DNA of 64,000 nucleotides from Balneolaceae bacterium (GTDB lineage Bacteria > Bacteroidota > Rhodothermia > Balneolales > Balneolaceae), in the NCBI GenBank assembly GCA_034521495.1, contig JAXHMK010000019.1:62001-126000 (forward strand). The letters are read 5' to 3'. Under the pieces are notes generated by a model, which saw only the letters and a list, made by a program, of their open reading frames with translations, was not told the DNA's origin and searched no databases. Positions 55,453 to 64,000 of the stretch are shown piece after piece; the stretch's first letter is position 1, and each line of letters starts with the position of its first letter. The translations under genes were made by a program, and so were the position numbers.

Positions 55453-55558
55453 GCTGCAAATCTCTGCGTTCCACTGCGATCTCCTGCGATCTCCTCGGTT
55501 TAATAAAGAAAAAACCGCCCAGACGATTCAGGACAGGCAGAGAACTCAGTGGAAATCT

Positions 55559-55753
55559 CTACCCAACTTCATAACTTACACTTGCCGGATTGCCGGTTTT
55601 TTGGGAGGCATCGAGAAGTTCAATCCCCACAATATTACCATCCTTATCATAGTCAATGATAATACCCGGCTTTTCCTCATCACTTTCAGCAATTTCGCCA
55701 TCTGATAATTTCAGATAAATGGCATCAGCTTCTTTATCAAACTTAATGTTCAT
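55559..55753 (-). CDS. DUF2283 protein
   Basis: 64 residues: MNIKFDKEADAIYLKLSDGE then ESDEEKPGIIIDYDKDGNIV and GIELLDASQ. This is the standard DUF2283 beta-rich domain. It starts within the last bases of the DUF4258-type gene, so the pair is transcribed together. DUF4258-DUF2283 pairs behave like toxin-antitoxin modules, with DUF2283 as the proposed antitoxin. Confidence 0.85.
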   Translation of the reverse strand: MNIKFDKEADAIYLKLSDGEIAESDEEKPGIIIDYDKDGNIVGIELLDASQKTGNPASVSYEVG

Positions 55754-55986
55754 ATTTATCGATCTTGGATGTTTTATAGGCGGTGATAATCAGTTTGGGT
55801 TCTTTACAAATATTCATAAAAACACGAAGTAAAACTTTTGACTGATTTTCAATCAGAATTTTATGATAGATTCGCTTACATGATCGTATCGGGATTGAAT
55901 ACTGCATTTTCAACCAAACAATCAGAAATTCCACGGCTTCTCATCCGCTCTTTTGCGTGTTTTGAAAACGTAAACTCTTCTGTCAT
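55743..55986 (-). pseudogene. DUF4258 protein with a frameshift
   Basis: From ATG 55986: MTEEFTFSKHAKERMRSRGI then LVENAVFNPDTIM and a stop; the next frame gives KRIYHKILIENQSKVLLRVF, KEPKLIITAYKTSKIDKYEH to 55743. The HAKERMRSRGIS and LLRVF...LIITAYKTSK parts are the DUF4258 hallmark. A small indel near 55880 breaks it. Proposed toxin half of the pair with DUF2283, probably silenced. Confidence 0.75.
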
Positions 55987-56254
55987 TCGTACAAAATAAT
56001 AAAAACTAATCTTTCTCAATGCTTAAATATGATTTCGCGATTTGGGATCAACAGATGTGAGAATCGAAATAGATTGAGCAAAAAATCACCGCGTTCTCGG
56101 CGGTTAAAAAAGAACCGCAGAGGGCGCGGAGGGACGCAGAGTGGGCTTACACTGACATTCCCAATATTCGCTATTCTGAGAAGTTACCCCGAAATTATAA
56201 GTTTAAGTATGCTAAAGTATTAAATAACAGTAGTTTAATACATTTAACAAGTGG

Positions 56255-56470
56255 AAATGGGATTTTGGGAAAATAACCGACCTTGAATAGTTGGCGGGAA
56301 AAAGGACAACGAGTGAACCGTGAGAAGAATCCTTTCATACCGGCGAGGAGCGAAATTTAAGGGCTGAAAGCCTGATGGACCATTGAAAGGATTCCACGGT
56401 GAACTCGTGTCCGCCGCCAAGTATTCACAGTCTTGATTTTTTCGTTCTTTTGTATCAAGACAAAAGGACA
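56255..56470. repeat. Repeat related to the interior of MITE family 2
   Basis: CCTTTCATACCGGCGAGGAG, GATGGACCATTGAAAGGATT, GTCCGCCGCCAAGTATTC and TTGTATCAAGACAAAAG parallel the interior of the 39569 element (CATACCGGCTCTG, GCGGACCATTGATAAAAGG, CCGCCGCCAATTCTTTC, TTGTTTCAAGACAAAA). The block forms a loose hairpin. No gene was seen in 55987-56562. Confidence 0.6.
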
Positions 56471-56562
56471 TACAACATGCAATAAGTTTACACTTACAAA
56501 AATGGGGTAAGTCCTCTTACTATTCTACATTTAATCTTTCTTCGAAATCAATATATTGAGCC

Positions 56563-57027
56563 GTGGCTCGATTTATTCTCATAGCAGTACTGGTTTTTTT
56601 GTGGACAGATGCCCGGTCTCAATCCATCGGGATCTCTCCCGCTTCTCACAAGCTTTGGGGGGAAACGGTGGGGTTGACTGAGTTTTATGTGGAATACAAA
56701 TTTTTGGGTGCTCACTACTTTCATAACTGGGATAAGACTCTCTATTCACTCAACGGGTCGGATAAAATCATAAACCAAACCTCCTCACTGGCCCTCTCGT
56801 TCACCCCCCTTGATCTGGACTATTTCCGGGCGGGCATGATGGTATTTCAGCGCCGGTTTCCGGTTACAGTGGCATCCAGGGTGCATTTTCTGCTGGAAGC
56901 CAGCATTCCCATCCACAGGTTTACCATCAGCTACCGGCATATCAGCAACGGCTTTGGGTTGTTGAATGAGATCAATCCCGGCGTAGATTCGTTTTCGGTG
57001 AAGGTGCATTTTGGAAAAATAAATTAA
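56563..57027 (+). CDS. PagL-like lipid A 3-O-deacylase / acyloxyacyl hydrolase
   Basis: 154 residues from GTG 56563 (MARFILIAVLVFLWTDARSQ), an export signal ending near the Gln. The C-terminal RFTISYRHISNGFGLLNEIN (about 120-139) carries the catalytic His-Ser pair of PagL (HxSN), followed by a closing membrane strand. The body alternates like a beta barrel, as in outer-membrane PagL. It would remove an acyl chain from lipid A. The acidic catalytic residue (Glu in NEINPG) is plausible. Intact. Confidence 0.75.
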   Translation: MARFILIAVLVFLWTDARSQSIGISPASHKLWGETVGLTEFYVEYKFLGAHYFHNWDKTLYSLNGSDKIINQTSSLALSFTPLDLDYFRAGMMVFQRRFPVTVASRVHFLLEASIPIHRFTISYRHISNGFGLLNEINPGVDSFSVKVHFGKIN

Positions 57028-57100
57028 CCGCGGAGAGCGCGGAGGAACGCAGAGTTTTTTCATCTCTGCGTTGCCCAGCGTCCTCTGCGGTTTAAAAAGT

Positions 57101-57478
57101 TTAAAGATTATTGGCTATCCGCCTGATTCCGTCTTTCATCAAAGGGACATTAAAATTGAGCAAGTATCCCAATTTATTATCTGATAATTTAAGATAGGTC
57201 AAAATCTGGGCCATGTGGATATCATTCAAGCTGTCCACTGACTTTATTTCAATAATTACCTTCTGCTCAATCAGCAAGTCAATTCTATACCCACAATCCA
57301 GTTTTACATCTTCATAAATAACCGGGAGGGCTACTTCCTTCTCCGTACAAAGTCCGAATCTCTTTAATTCGTATTCCAGGCAAGCTTGATAGGTTGATTC
57401 CAGCAATCCTGGCCCTGTATTTCTATGGACCTGAATGGCAGCACGTACTATTTTATTTCCAATCTGATTTTCAGTCAT
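57101..57478 (-). CDS. GxxExxY protein
   Basis: 125 residues: IGNKIVRAAIQVHRNTGPGL then LESTYQACLEYEL holds the G-x-x-E-x-x-Y motif that names the family, followed by LDCGYRIDLLIEQKVIIEIK (a D-x(n)-(E)xK nuclease-like core) and LTYLKLSDNKLGYLLNFNVP. Family knowledge: PD-(D/E)xK-like fold; no established biology, common in Bacteroidota. Flanked by CGCAGAG-type repeats. Confidence 0.9.
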   Translation of the reverse strand: MTENQIGNKIVRAAIQVHRNTGPGLLESTYQACLEYELKRFGLCTEKEVALPVIYEDVKLDCGYRIDLLIEQKVIIEIKSVDSLNDIHMAQILTYLKLSDNKLGYLLNFNVPLMKDGIRRIANNL

Positions 57479-57641
57479 ACAGTTTTAATTTGTTAGAGTT
57501 CAGCTGTATGAACCAAAAATTCAGGGTTCCTTACATTTTTTATTAACCGCGGAGGGCGCTGGGAAACGCGGAGATTACAACTTTTCATTCCCCTACGGTT
57601 CAATATATCAGGGATTCCAGAGAAACAGGCAGGTTCAATAC

Positions 57642-58847
57642 TCAGAACAGATGGATAGGATCAACTGCTAAAAAATCCTCAATTGGCAATCCCGAATCTC
57701 CAACCATAAGAACTTTGTCCGGATTAAATTTGTCGGAGAATGCCTGCATTCCGCTTGTTAGATTCGAAGTACTGCTTTTTACTTCAAGCCCGATCACCTT
57801 CTCCCCCTTTTGCATGACGAAATCCACCTCATTATTACTGTGGCGCCAATACGAAAGTTCAAAATCAGTAACTAAACTCTGGTTGAGAAGATGTACGCCA
57901 ACGGCTGTTTCAACCCATCGCCCCCATTTTTTCGGCTGTGTATGGATCTCCTCAAACGAGTTGGCCTGTTGCGCAGACATCAACGCGCTGTTGTGTACCT
58001 GAAGTTTTGGGCTGGAAGCACGTTTCCGGATTTTATTGGGAGAGAATTTTTCGAGACCGGCTAACAGGCCGGCCGTATCCAACAGATGCAAATAGTGGGA
58101 AAGAGTCGTTGTGTTACCGGCATCGTGCAATTGTCCAAGCATTTTATTGTAGGATAGAATCTGTCCGGAATAATCACAGCCAAGCTCAAATAGCTGCTTT
58201 AAAAGCGCCGGTTTATCCACGCGGGTCAGCATTAAAATATCTTTTGATACCGTTGTTTCAATCAGGGCATCGCGGATGTACTGTTTCCACCGTTCTTCAT
58301 CCTTAATAAGCTGCGCTGCTCCCGGATATCCGCCGAACCAAATAAATTGCTCAACAGAAATTCCAAATGCCTTTTTCATCTCTGAAAACGACCAGTGCGG
58401 CAGATAGATCGCCTCATACCGGCCGGCAAGTGATTCTGTTAAACCTTGCTGGAGTAATAACCGTGATGATCCCAGAAGAATGACATGAATCGGGAGATTT
58501 TCAGTACTGTCTTTATCCCACTCCTTTTTAACCTGTTCGCTCCAGTTATCAATTTTTTGAACTTCATCAAGAATCAATATGGATTTTCGGGATTCATTTG
58601 TACGCGATTTAATCCTGATCGTCTCCCACTGCTGAGAAAGCCAGGAGGCTCCGGTACCCGCAATACCGTCTGCCGATGCATAGTGATTCGGCATTTTTGT
58701 CTGATTTAATAACTGCTGAACCAGCGTGGTTTTTCCCACCTGCCTGGGGCCATATAAAACCTGGATAAATTTCCTCTGCTCCCCTTCCGTTCTTTTTTTG
58801 AGAAGGTTGTATTGTGATCTTTGAAATGCCATAATATAATTACTCAT
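57642..58847 (-). CDS. AAA_14/DUF4143 ATPase
   Basis: 401 residues in the longest frame; the next ATG (58832, MAFQRSQYN) leaves more room for the upstream palindrome. Walker A is YGPRQVGKTTLVQQL (about 32-46), Walker B is KSILILDEVQKIDNW (about 88-102). QILSYNKMLGQLHDAGNTTT is the winged-helix region, and the C-terminal SYWRHSNNEVDFVMQKGEKV then IGLEVKSSTSNL is the DUF4143 nuclease-fold part (E-V-D-F, E-V-K). Third member of this type in the window. Function unknown. Confidence 0.87.
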   Translation of the reverse strand: MSNYIMAFQRSQYNLLKKRTEGEQRKFIQVLYGPRQVGKTTLVQQLLNQTKMPNHYASADGIAGTGASWLSQQWETIRIKSRTNESRKSILILDEVQKIDNWSEQVKKEWDKDSTENLPIHVILLGSSRLLLQQGLTESLAGRYEAIYLPHWSFSEMKKAFGISVEQFIWFGGYPGAAQLIKDEERWKQYIRDALIETTVSKDILMLTRVDKPALLKQLFELGCDYSGQILSYNKMLGQLHDAGNTTTLSHYLHLLDTAGLLAGLEKFSPNKIRKRASSPKLQVHNSALMSAQQANSFEEIHTQPKKWGRWVETAVGVHLLNQSLVTDFELSYWRHSNNEVDFVMQKGEKVIGLEVKSSTSNLTSGMQAFSDKFNPDKVLMVGDSGLPIEDFLAVDPIHLF

Positions 58848-58850
58848 TTA

Positions 58851-58883
58851 ATTGAGTAAATTTACTCAATACATTGAGTAAAT
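58851..58883. promoter_or_regulatory. Palindromes before the AAA_14/DUF4143 gene
   Basis: ATTGAGTAAA (58851-58860) and TTTACTCAAT (58861-58870) form a perfect 20-bp palindrome, and ATTGAGTAAAT repeats at 58873-58883. TTACTCA on the other side (near 58840) adds another half-site. With the start at 58832 the palindrome would lie about 19 bp upstream, a typical operator position. Confidence 0.6.
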
Positions 58884-58984
58884 TAAAATAATGTTGTTTA
58901 ATGTGGAATAAGAGCATTCTTCAAGACTCCCCCAAGCCTGTCCCCGATCCGAATAAGTGTTAGAAAACGATGAATCGCAGGAGA

Positions 58985-59215
58985 GATTTAACCGCGGTGC
59001 GCGCGGAGGGACGCTGAGTTTTTACTCGTTACGAAGGTCCTCCTTCGTAACGCACATTCGGAAGCTCCGCTTCCCTTCTGCGACAGCCCCACAAACATCA
59101 AATTCAACACACATTTTGTTAGAAGCAGAGCTTCAGGGGAGGGGTGTTCCGAAGGAGACCTTCGGAACAAGTACAAGGAATCTCTGCGTTTCCCTGTGTT
59201 CCCTGCGGTTTAATA
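58985..59215. repeat. CGCAGAG-type and REP-like palindromic repeats
   Basis: CGGTGCGCGCGGAGGGACGC, then ACTCGTTACGAAGGTCCTCC with TTCGTAACGCACATTCGGAA, GAAGCAGAGCTTCAG, TTCCGAAGGAGACCTTCGGA and a final TCTCTGCGTTTCCC block. The palindromes TTACGAAGG...CCTTCGTAA and TTCCGAAGGagaCCTTCGGAA are the same as those flanking the RAYT gene. They occupy the gap between two convergent or tandem genes. Confidence 0.75.
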
Positions 59216-59217
59216 AA

Positions 59218-60244
59218 TCACGGAACCAAAATAACCTTCCCGATATTCTTCCTCTCTTCGATATATCGATGCGCCTCTCCGGCATCCTCAAACGAAAACG
59301 TCGTATCCACATGCGGGTTGATCCAGCCTTCCTCCACACCATTCAGAATCTCCTTCATCCAGCCTTGTGCTTTTTCTCCTTCATGCCAGAGGTGGCCGAG
59401 ATTGACGCCATATACGCCTCTGTTTTTGCTGATAAGCGGAACAGGATGATAAAACGGCATGCCGATCACCGTTTTTAAAAGATTGAAAGTGGCTTTGAGT
59501 CCGCCGCCGGAACCGGAACTTGCCGTTGAGATCCCGAACATTCCCAGCCGGCCTGTTGAGCGCAGGGCTTTGTAACTTTTTTTCCAGTGCTTGCCGCCCA
59601 GCGGGTCGGTGATCAGCTCCACGCCGCGGTTATCGGTCAGTTTCATCAGTTCGGAATACCAATCGTTATTGCGGTAGTCGATAGCGTGGTTCAGTCCGCG
59701 GCCATTTAAGAATTCGTGCTTACGAGGGCTCGCCGTTCCAAATGTTCTCGCCCCGATATGTTGGGCGATATCGAGCTGGGCGAGTCCCATGCCACCGCCC
59801 ACATTGTGTATGAGAACGGATTCATTTTCGCGAAGTCCGCCCATCACCACAATCAGTACCCATGCGGTCAGATAGTTGACGGGAAGCGTGGCTGCCTCCT
59901 CAAACGAGAGCCGTTCCGGTTTTTCGTGAACCTGGTTTTCTTTCACGAGAACCTGTTCAGCCTGACCGCCAAAACGTGTGATGGCAACCACCTCTTTTCC
60001 GATCCAGTCATTATCAATTTCAGAACCTACTTCCGTAACCACGCCCGAGACTTCATATCCCATCACGCAGGGTTTATCGGGACCATCCTGGTACTGGCCT
60101 TTCCGCGCGAGGATGTCGGCGAAGTTGAGTCCCGCTGGCTTTGACTTGGATGAGGAGTTCGTCATCGGCAGGGATTAGATCGGGGACTTCTTTGATTTGA
60201 AGTACGTCGTAGCTGCCGTTGGTTGTGTTTACGATTTGGCGCAT
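59218..60244 (-). pseudogene. Zinc-independent medium-chain alcohol dehydrogenase (quinone oxidoreductase type) with N-terminal frameshift
   Basis: ATG 60244 reads MRQIVNTTNGSYDVLQIKEV and QVKASG, then the frame must shift near 60130 (AGCGGGACTC has one extra G) to continue LNFADILARKGQYQ, KPCVMGYEVSGVVTEVG, LTAWVLIVVMGGLRENESVL and VGGGMGLAQLDIAQHIGART (the NADPH-binding A/G-x-G-x-x-G turn). The rest to 59218 is intact: GVYGVNLGHLWHEG, RYIEERKNIGKVILVP. About 340 residues after correction. Catalyses NADPH-dependent reduction of quinones or enones. Mutation or sequencing indel. Confidence 0.85.
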
Positions 60245-60269
60245 AATAAGTGAATTTTGTGAATTTGAT

Positions 60270-60670
60270 TGTCAACTCGTTACGAAGGTCCTCCTTCGTA
60301 ACGCACATTCGGAAGCTCCGCTTCCCTTTACTTGTTCCGTAGCTCTGCTGCGGAACACCGGTTGGAAGGAAGCTCTGCTTTTCTTAAAACAGACGAATAC
60401 AAAAACATATTCAAATACGCCGTTCCCGCAACCCCTCGATTCCGATTGTATCTCTACCACGCTCATCAACTCGGGGTTTCTTTTTGGGAACTTCGTTGTC
60501 CCAGGGTTACGATCGCTGTGCTCACTCACCCCGGGCTGTTTGATTTCAGCTCTTTCAGAGCGTTGGTTTTTACTCGTTGCGAAGATCCCTGGTCTACGAA
60601 GCCTCGGCGTAGTTGACCTCCTTTCTACTCGTTCCAAAGGTCTCCTTCGGAATGCCAAATACGAAGCTCC
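60270..60670. repeat. REP-like palindromes upstream of (3' to) the RAYT gene
   Basis: ACTCGTTACGAAGGTCCTCC with TTCGTAACGCACATTCGGAA and GCTCCGCTTCC; a GC-rich hairpin block around 60480-60570 (CCCAGGG...CCCGGG, AGCTCTTTCAGAGC); then ACTCGTTCCAAAGGTCTCCT with TTCGGAATGCC and GAAGCTCCGCTTCC. The blocks directly abut the stop of the transposase gene. Confidence 0.8.
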
Positions 60671-60678
60671 GCTTCCTT

Positions 60679-61215
60679 TTAAACCTCATATACTGTAACG
60701 GGAATCAAGCCCTCCATTTCTAAATAATTCATTGCTGATGAATACCTCCAATGTTCAGGAAGATTCACATAACCACGCTCTACCGGATTATTGTGAATAT
60801 ACTCAATCTTCTGAATCATCATTTTATGGGTGGTTATCTGTTTCGGATGAGAACCTTCCTGCCAAACCTGATATTTACTTTGTCTTTTAAATTCTAACTT
60901 CGCCAGTTTGATCTGATTCAACAATCGATGATAATTTCCTCTTTTAAGAAAGTCAATCATTTGACGGGCAGTATAAGATTTAAAATTTTGCAGAATTTTA
61001 GATAGATCATCATGGCAAGCAATGAAATGGATGTGGTTTTCCATAATCACATAGGCATACAGATCAACATCTCTTGAATTTTGAAGAAATTGGAGTGCTT
61101 CGAATATTATTTCCGTGATTTTTGGATTTGCAAAAAGTGGAATGCCATCAACTATACTACTGGTAAGAAAGTAGGGGTATTCTGTTTCATATATTTTGTA
61201 GCGGCTTCTGCTCAT
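60679..61215 (-). CDS. REP-associated tyrosine transposase (RAYT, Y1_Tnp)
   Basis: 178 residues. The HUH motif is VIMENHIHFIACH (H-I-H at 61-63), preceded by the strand DVDLYAYVI, and the catalytic Tyr lies in the helix IEYIHNNPVERGYV or the nearby KFQ-type helix, as in RAYT proteins. VWQEGSHPKQITTHKMMIQK is a conserved mid-part. Single-copy, intact. Family knowledge: these domesticated-like transposases mobilise short REP/REPIN palindromes in trans rather than themselves. Palindromic repeats flank it directly on both sides. Confidence 0.88.
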   Translation of the reverse strand: MSRSRYKIYETEYPYFLTSSIVDGIPLFANPKITEIIFEALQFLQNSRDVDLYAYVIMENHIHFIACHDDLSKILQNFKSYTARQMIDFLKRGNYHRLLNQIKLAKLEFKRQSKYQVWQEGSHPKQITTHKMMIQKIEYIHNNPVERGYVNLPEHWRYSSAMNYLEMEGLIPVTVYEV

Positions 61216-61259
61216 TTTAAAAAGAGTTCTTTATAGTATGAACTCAATTGAGCGGAAAC

Positions 61260-61470
61260 CTTACATAATTTTGTAGAAGCAGAGCTTCAACTGGGTGTTC
61301 CGAAGGAGACCTTCGGAACAAGTAATGTCGAGAAGTCCTCAATAGCAATATTCGAAGTCTCGACTTCGCTATCGCGCTTTGACGAGAAACGACTACCCTG
61401 AAGCTCCACTTTCCAACTCGTTACGAAGGTCTCCTTCGTAACGCACACCCCGAAGCTCCGCTTCTATTTT
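61260..61470. repeat. REP-like palindromes on the other side of the RAYT gene
   Basis: GTAGAAGCAGAGCTTCAACT, GTGTTCCGAAGGAGACCTTC, CTCGTTACGAAGGTCTCCTT with CGTAACGCACACCCCGAAGC and TCCGCTTC. Orientation of the first unit is opposite to that of the last, as in a REPIN (inverted pair of REPs). About 45 bp lie between the transposase start and the first unit. Confidence 0.8.
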
Positions 61471-61521
61471 ACGAGCACAAGCGGGACGCTTGCGCTATCT
61501 CATATCATCGCGACAACTCAG

Positions 61522-62886
61522 TTATTCACCCGGCTGTAATTCCTCGATCTCACGAATGTTCTCGGTCAGCCGTTCCTCGGCAATCTCGTGATCGCTCAGT
61601 TTTCCGGCAAAGTAGTCTTCGTAGGCCGACATATCCACAAATCCGTGGCCGCAGAGATTGAACAGAATCGTTTTCTCCGTTCCCTCCTCTTTGGCTTTGT
61701 TGGCTTCGCGAATCACCTGGGCAACAGCATGCGTCGCTTCAGGGGCGGAGATAATTCCTTCTGCTTTGGCGAACATCACACCCGCCTCAAAACACTCAAG
61801 CTGCTGGAGAGCTACGGCTTCAATCAGTTCATCTTTCAACAACTGACTGCACAGTACACTCGCTCCATGATATCGGAGTCCACCCGCATGGATCGCTGCC
61901 GGCGTAAAATTGTGCCCCAGCGTGTACATCGGCAGGAGCGGTGTATATCCGGCAGAATCACCGTGATCATACATAAATTTGCCGCGGGTCAGTTTCGGAC
62001 AGGATGCGGGCTCAACCGCTACAAACCGGGTGTTCTTGCCGTCGATCAGATTATTCTTCAGGAATGGAAACGAGATCCCCGCAAAGTTGGATCCGCCGCC
62101 GAGAGGTGCAACAACTATATCGGGATAGTCTCCGGCATACTCCAGTTGCTGAATCGACTCCTGGCCAATGATGGTTTGGTGCAGCAGAACATGGTTCAAC
62201 ACTGAACCGAGTGAATATTTCGTTTGATCGTCACTCACCGCCCGTTCAATCGCTTCAGAGATGGCAATACCCAGGCTTCCGCTTGTATCCGGTGTTTCGG
62301 CGAGAATTTTTCGGCCCGCCTCCGTTCTGTCACTTGGTGATGGATACACATCTGCCCCAAACGTATTCATCATCACTTTCCGATAGGGTTTTTGATCGTA
62401 GCTGATCCGTACCATATACACCTCACAGCTCATATCAAACTGGGAGCACGCAAACGCCAGGGCCGTTCCCCACTGACCCGCGCCGGTCTCCGTCGTGATA
62501 CTTTTTACACCTTCTTTCATATTGTAATACGCCTGGGGCACGGCCGTATTCGGTTTATGTGATCCGCTGGGGCTCACACCTTCATATTTGTAGTAAATTT
62601 TTGCGGGTGTATCGAGCATCTTCTCCAAACCGGTAGCGCGGTACATCGGGGTGGGGCGCCAGATTTTGTAGATCTCGCGAACCTCATCAGGAATTTCAAT
62701 GTATTGCTCTGCCGAAACTTCCTGTTCAATCAATCCCATCGGAAAAATCGGGCTCAGATCATCCGGTCCGGCCGGCTGCCGTGTTTTGGGATTCAGCGGC
62801 GGCAGCGGTTTATTCGGCATATCAGCCACAATGTTATACCAGTGCGTAGGGATATCTGATTCATTCAGTGTAATTTTTCTGTTCAT
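61522..62886 (-). CDS. trpB2: TrpB2-type tryptophan synthase beta chain
   Basis: 454 residues, longer than classical TrpB (about 400) at the N-terminus, as in the TrpB2 branch. PLP-binding Lys111 is in [25 protein letters not shown] and [14 protein letters not shown] are the substrate-side loops; [19 protein letters not shown] binds the PLP phosphate; and the end [16 protein letters not shown] is the family terminus. It condenses indole with serine, often without an alpha subunit. No other trp gene is adjacent, so it may act on free indole. Confidence 0.9.
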   Translation of the reverse strand: MNRKITLNESDIPTHWYNIVADMPNKPLPPLNPKTRQPAGPDDLSPIFPMGLIEQEVSAEQYIEIPDEVREIYKIWRPTPMYRATGLEKMLDTPAKIYYKYEGVSPSGSHKPNTAVPQAYYNMKEGVKSITTETGAGQWGTALAFACSQFDMSCEVYMVRISYDQKPYRKVMMNTFGADVYPSPSDRTEAGRKILAETPDTSGSLGIAISEAIERAVSDDQTKYSLGSVLNHVLLHQTIIGQESIQQLEYAGDYPDIVVAPLGGGSNFAGISFPFLKNNLIDGKNTRFVAVEPASCPKLTRGKFMYDHGDSAGYTPLLPMYTLGHNFTPAAIHAGGLRYHGASVLCSQLLKDELIEAVALQQLECFEAGVMFAKAEGIISAPEATHAVAQVIREANKAKEEGTEKTILFNLCGHGFVDMSAYEDYFAGKLSDHEIAEERLTENIREIEELQPGE

Positions 62887-63035
62887 AGCTCCGTAATTTT
62901 TTTTGATGAGATTGAGATTATAAAAAGTCGACTGCTAAAAATAAAAAGGACAGGGATATAAACAAGAGGAATGAGTGAGGAATATTTGATAAGTGATGGA
63001 GTCTTTTCCGGCACTCAATACTCATCATTGTATAC

Positions 63036-63182
63036 TCGTACCGAAGGTCCTCCTTCGGTACGCACATTCGGAAGCTCTGCTTCCTTTATCCCGGCAGGCC
63101 CACAATCATCAATTTATACTGAGATTCAACTGAAGCAGAGCTTCAAAACCCGGTGTTCCGAAGGAGACCTTCGGAACAAGTA
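63036..63182. repeat. REP-like palindromic pair
   Basis: ACTCGTACCGAAGGTCCTCC with TTCGGTACGCACATTCGGAA and GCTCTGCTTCC, then about 50 bases, then GAAGCAGAGCTTCAAAACCC and TTCCGAAGGAGACCTTCGGA with ACAAG. The two units are inverted, forming a REPIN-like arrangement between TrpB2 and the DUF3127 gene. Confidence 0.78.
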
Positions 63183-63185
63183 AAG

Positions 63186-63545
63186 TCAAAACGGCACATC
63201 GTCCTCATCAAAATCGACCTCCTGGTTGCCTTCCATCGTGAGGCCGGGGGCACTGGGCGGGGCTTCGCGATCGCCGGAGCCCTGCTCTACTTTCCACGCT
63301 TTTACATCGGTGTACCAGTTTCCTTTGTATTCGCGGCTCTGGATATCAATGTAAACCGTAATCTCGGCATCCTCTTCCACCGGCTGTTTGTCGATGTTAT
63401 CCCCCCATTGGGTAATGCACACTTTTTTGGGATATTTGCCTTTTGTTTCAAGGATAAAATCACGCTTCCGCCAGGGACCGTTTTTACTTTCTCCTGATTG
63501 TTCTTCAAGTATTTTTTCTACACGACCGCTTATTTTGAGATCCAT
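63186..63545 (-). CDS. DUF3127 protein (OB-fold, probable single-strand DNA-binding relative)
   Basis: 119 residues. MDLKISGRVEKILEEQSGES then WRKRDFILETKGKYPKKVCI and AEITVYIDIQSREYKGNWYT make a five-strand OB-like pattern. The C-terminal tail is disordered and acidic (QEVDFDEDDVPF), very like the acidic DDxPF tail of SSB that recruits repair and replication proteins. DUF3127 is typical of Bacteroidota and relatives. Exact ligand unknown. Confidence 0.85.
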   Translation of the reverse strand: MDLKISGRVEKILEEQSGESKNGPWRKRDFILETKGKYPKKVCITQWGDNIDKQPVEEDAEITVYIDIQSREYKGNWYTDVKAWKVEQGSGDREAPPSAPGLTMEGNQEVDFDEDDVPF

Positions 63546-63649
63546 AAGTTTTACTGTTTTTGTCTTTCTGATTTTGGATTAAGATATGAAATGATTTAAT
63601 GAATGTTGATTGGTGAATGGTGATTGTATAGTCATTGCGAGCTCCTAAT

Positions 63650-63960
63650 TTTGCCCAAAAGGCCTGCTCTACGAAGTTTTAACGTAGTTGAGCGGCAACA
63701 CCATTGAAAAAGTGACAGATAATTTGCCCATAGTTCCAACTTTCAATTATAAGAAAGATCTCTCATCCTTCGGCCTTGATTGGTGGAGGGATTGCATGGT
63801 TTGCACCACAGCACGGGAGAAATCGCTCTGCGCGCTCACCTTGTGAGCATTCGCAGAGTGTACCCGTGCGGGTAAACCATGCCCCGGAAGCAATCACAGC
63901 CGGGAGTTTTTGATTCCTTTTGGCGGTCCAAAAGGAATAGGGAAATGCAACTATGTGCTA
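63650..63960. repeat. GC-rich intergenic repeat block at the window end
   Basis: GGCCTGCTCTACGAAG...AACGTAGTTGAG is a small hairpin also seen near 18290. From about 63770 the block contains GCATGGTTTGCACC, GCGCTCACCTTGTGAGCATT, GGTAAACCATGCCCC and GATTCCTTTTGGCGGTCCAA with AAGGAA, all self-complementary in parts. It resembles the interior of other repeats in this genome. No gene was seen from 63546 to the end. Confidence 0.4.
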
Positions 63961-64000
63961 TGAGGCTTTTTATCGTGGTAGTGAACGACCGGTATTCTCG

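Overview
The window looks like a chromosomal segment of a Bacteroidota/Balneolota-type bacterium, most plausibly Balneolales or a Rhodothermota relative. This is inferred from family content: a DUF2723 glycosyltransferase-like protein, DUF445, DUF3127, SatD with a DUF3307-like partner, a GMC oxidoreductase paired with a gluconate 2-dehydrogenase subunit 3, several AAA_14/DUF4143 ATPases, a GxxExxY protein, DUF1080 and phosphotriesterase lipoproteins. No rRNA or tRNA was seen, so the assignment is not firm.

Layout. 0-11.9 kb is mostly intact core sequence: the start of an NSS transporter, a DUF2723 membrane protein, a run of hypothetical protein, YbeY and a compact divergent type IA topoisomerase, then DUF445, cyclophilin, a class A penicillin-binding protein and a phosphotriesterase-like lipoprotein. 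12.1-14.1 kb is a small accessory patch: two decayed ORFs bounded by GTTAGCGGG/CCCGCTAAC inverted repeats, followed by a RelE/ParE-type toxin-antitoxin pair. 14.1-20.2 kb holds a GMC dehydrogenase pair and an arsenic cluster (arsR, arsM, arsC, aquaglyceroporin) with a clear promoter and operator. 20-41 kb mixes ordinary genes (UvrC-like GIY-YIG protein, NIPSNAP, DUF1080, SatD, Fic, AAA_14/DUF4143 ATPases, amidohydrolase) with many intergenic repeats and four single-indel frameshifted or truncated genes.

The most unusual region is 41.3-53.6 kb, a minus-strand, AT-rich block in which every gene is broken by frameshifts and stops but remains readable by family. In transcription order it contains DUF4007, a ~1,060-residue AAA ATPase, a PAPS-reductase-like (DndC-like) sulfurtransferase, an unrecognised protein with tandem TerB-like segments, a small ORF, an SF2 helicase, a MORC-like GHKL ATPase, a phospholipase D-like protein and an HNH endonuclease. 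I read it as the relic of a defence island that probably combined sulfur-based DNA modification with restriction. Intact relatives elsewhere would be worth finding.

55-64 kb returns to ordinary genes (RraB, PagL-like deacylase, GxxExxY, a third AAA_14/DUF4143 ATPase, a quinone-oxidoreductase-like ADH, TrpB2, DUF3127) and contains a REP-associated tyrosine transposase surrounded by the palindromic repeats it probably mobilises. Across the window I could define at least two non-autonomous element families by terminal inverted repeats and target-site duplications (5 bp and 8 bp), including nested insertions, plus a GATATGCGAT-type repeat family concentrated at 28-41 kb.
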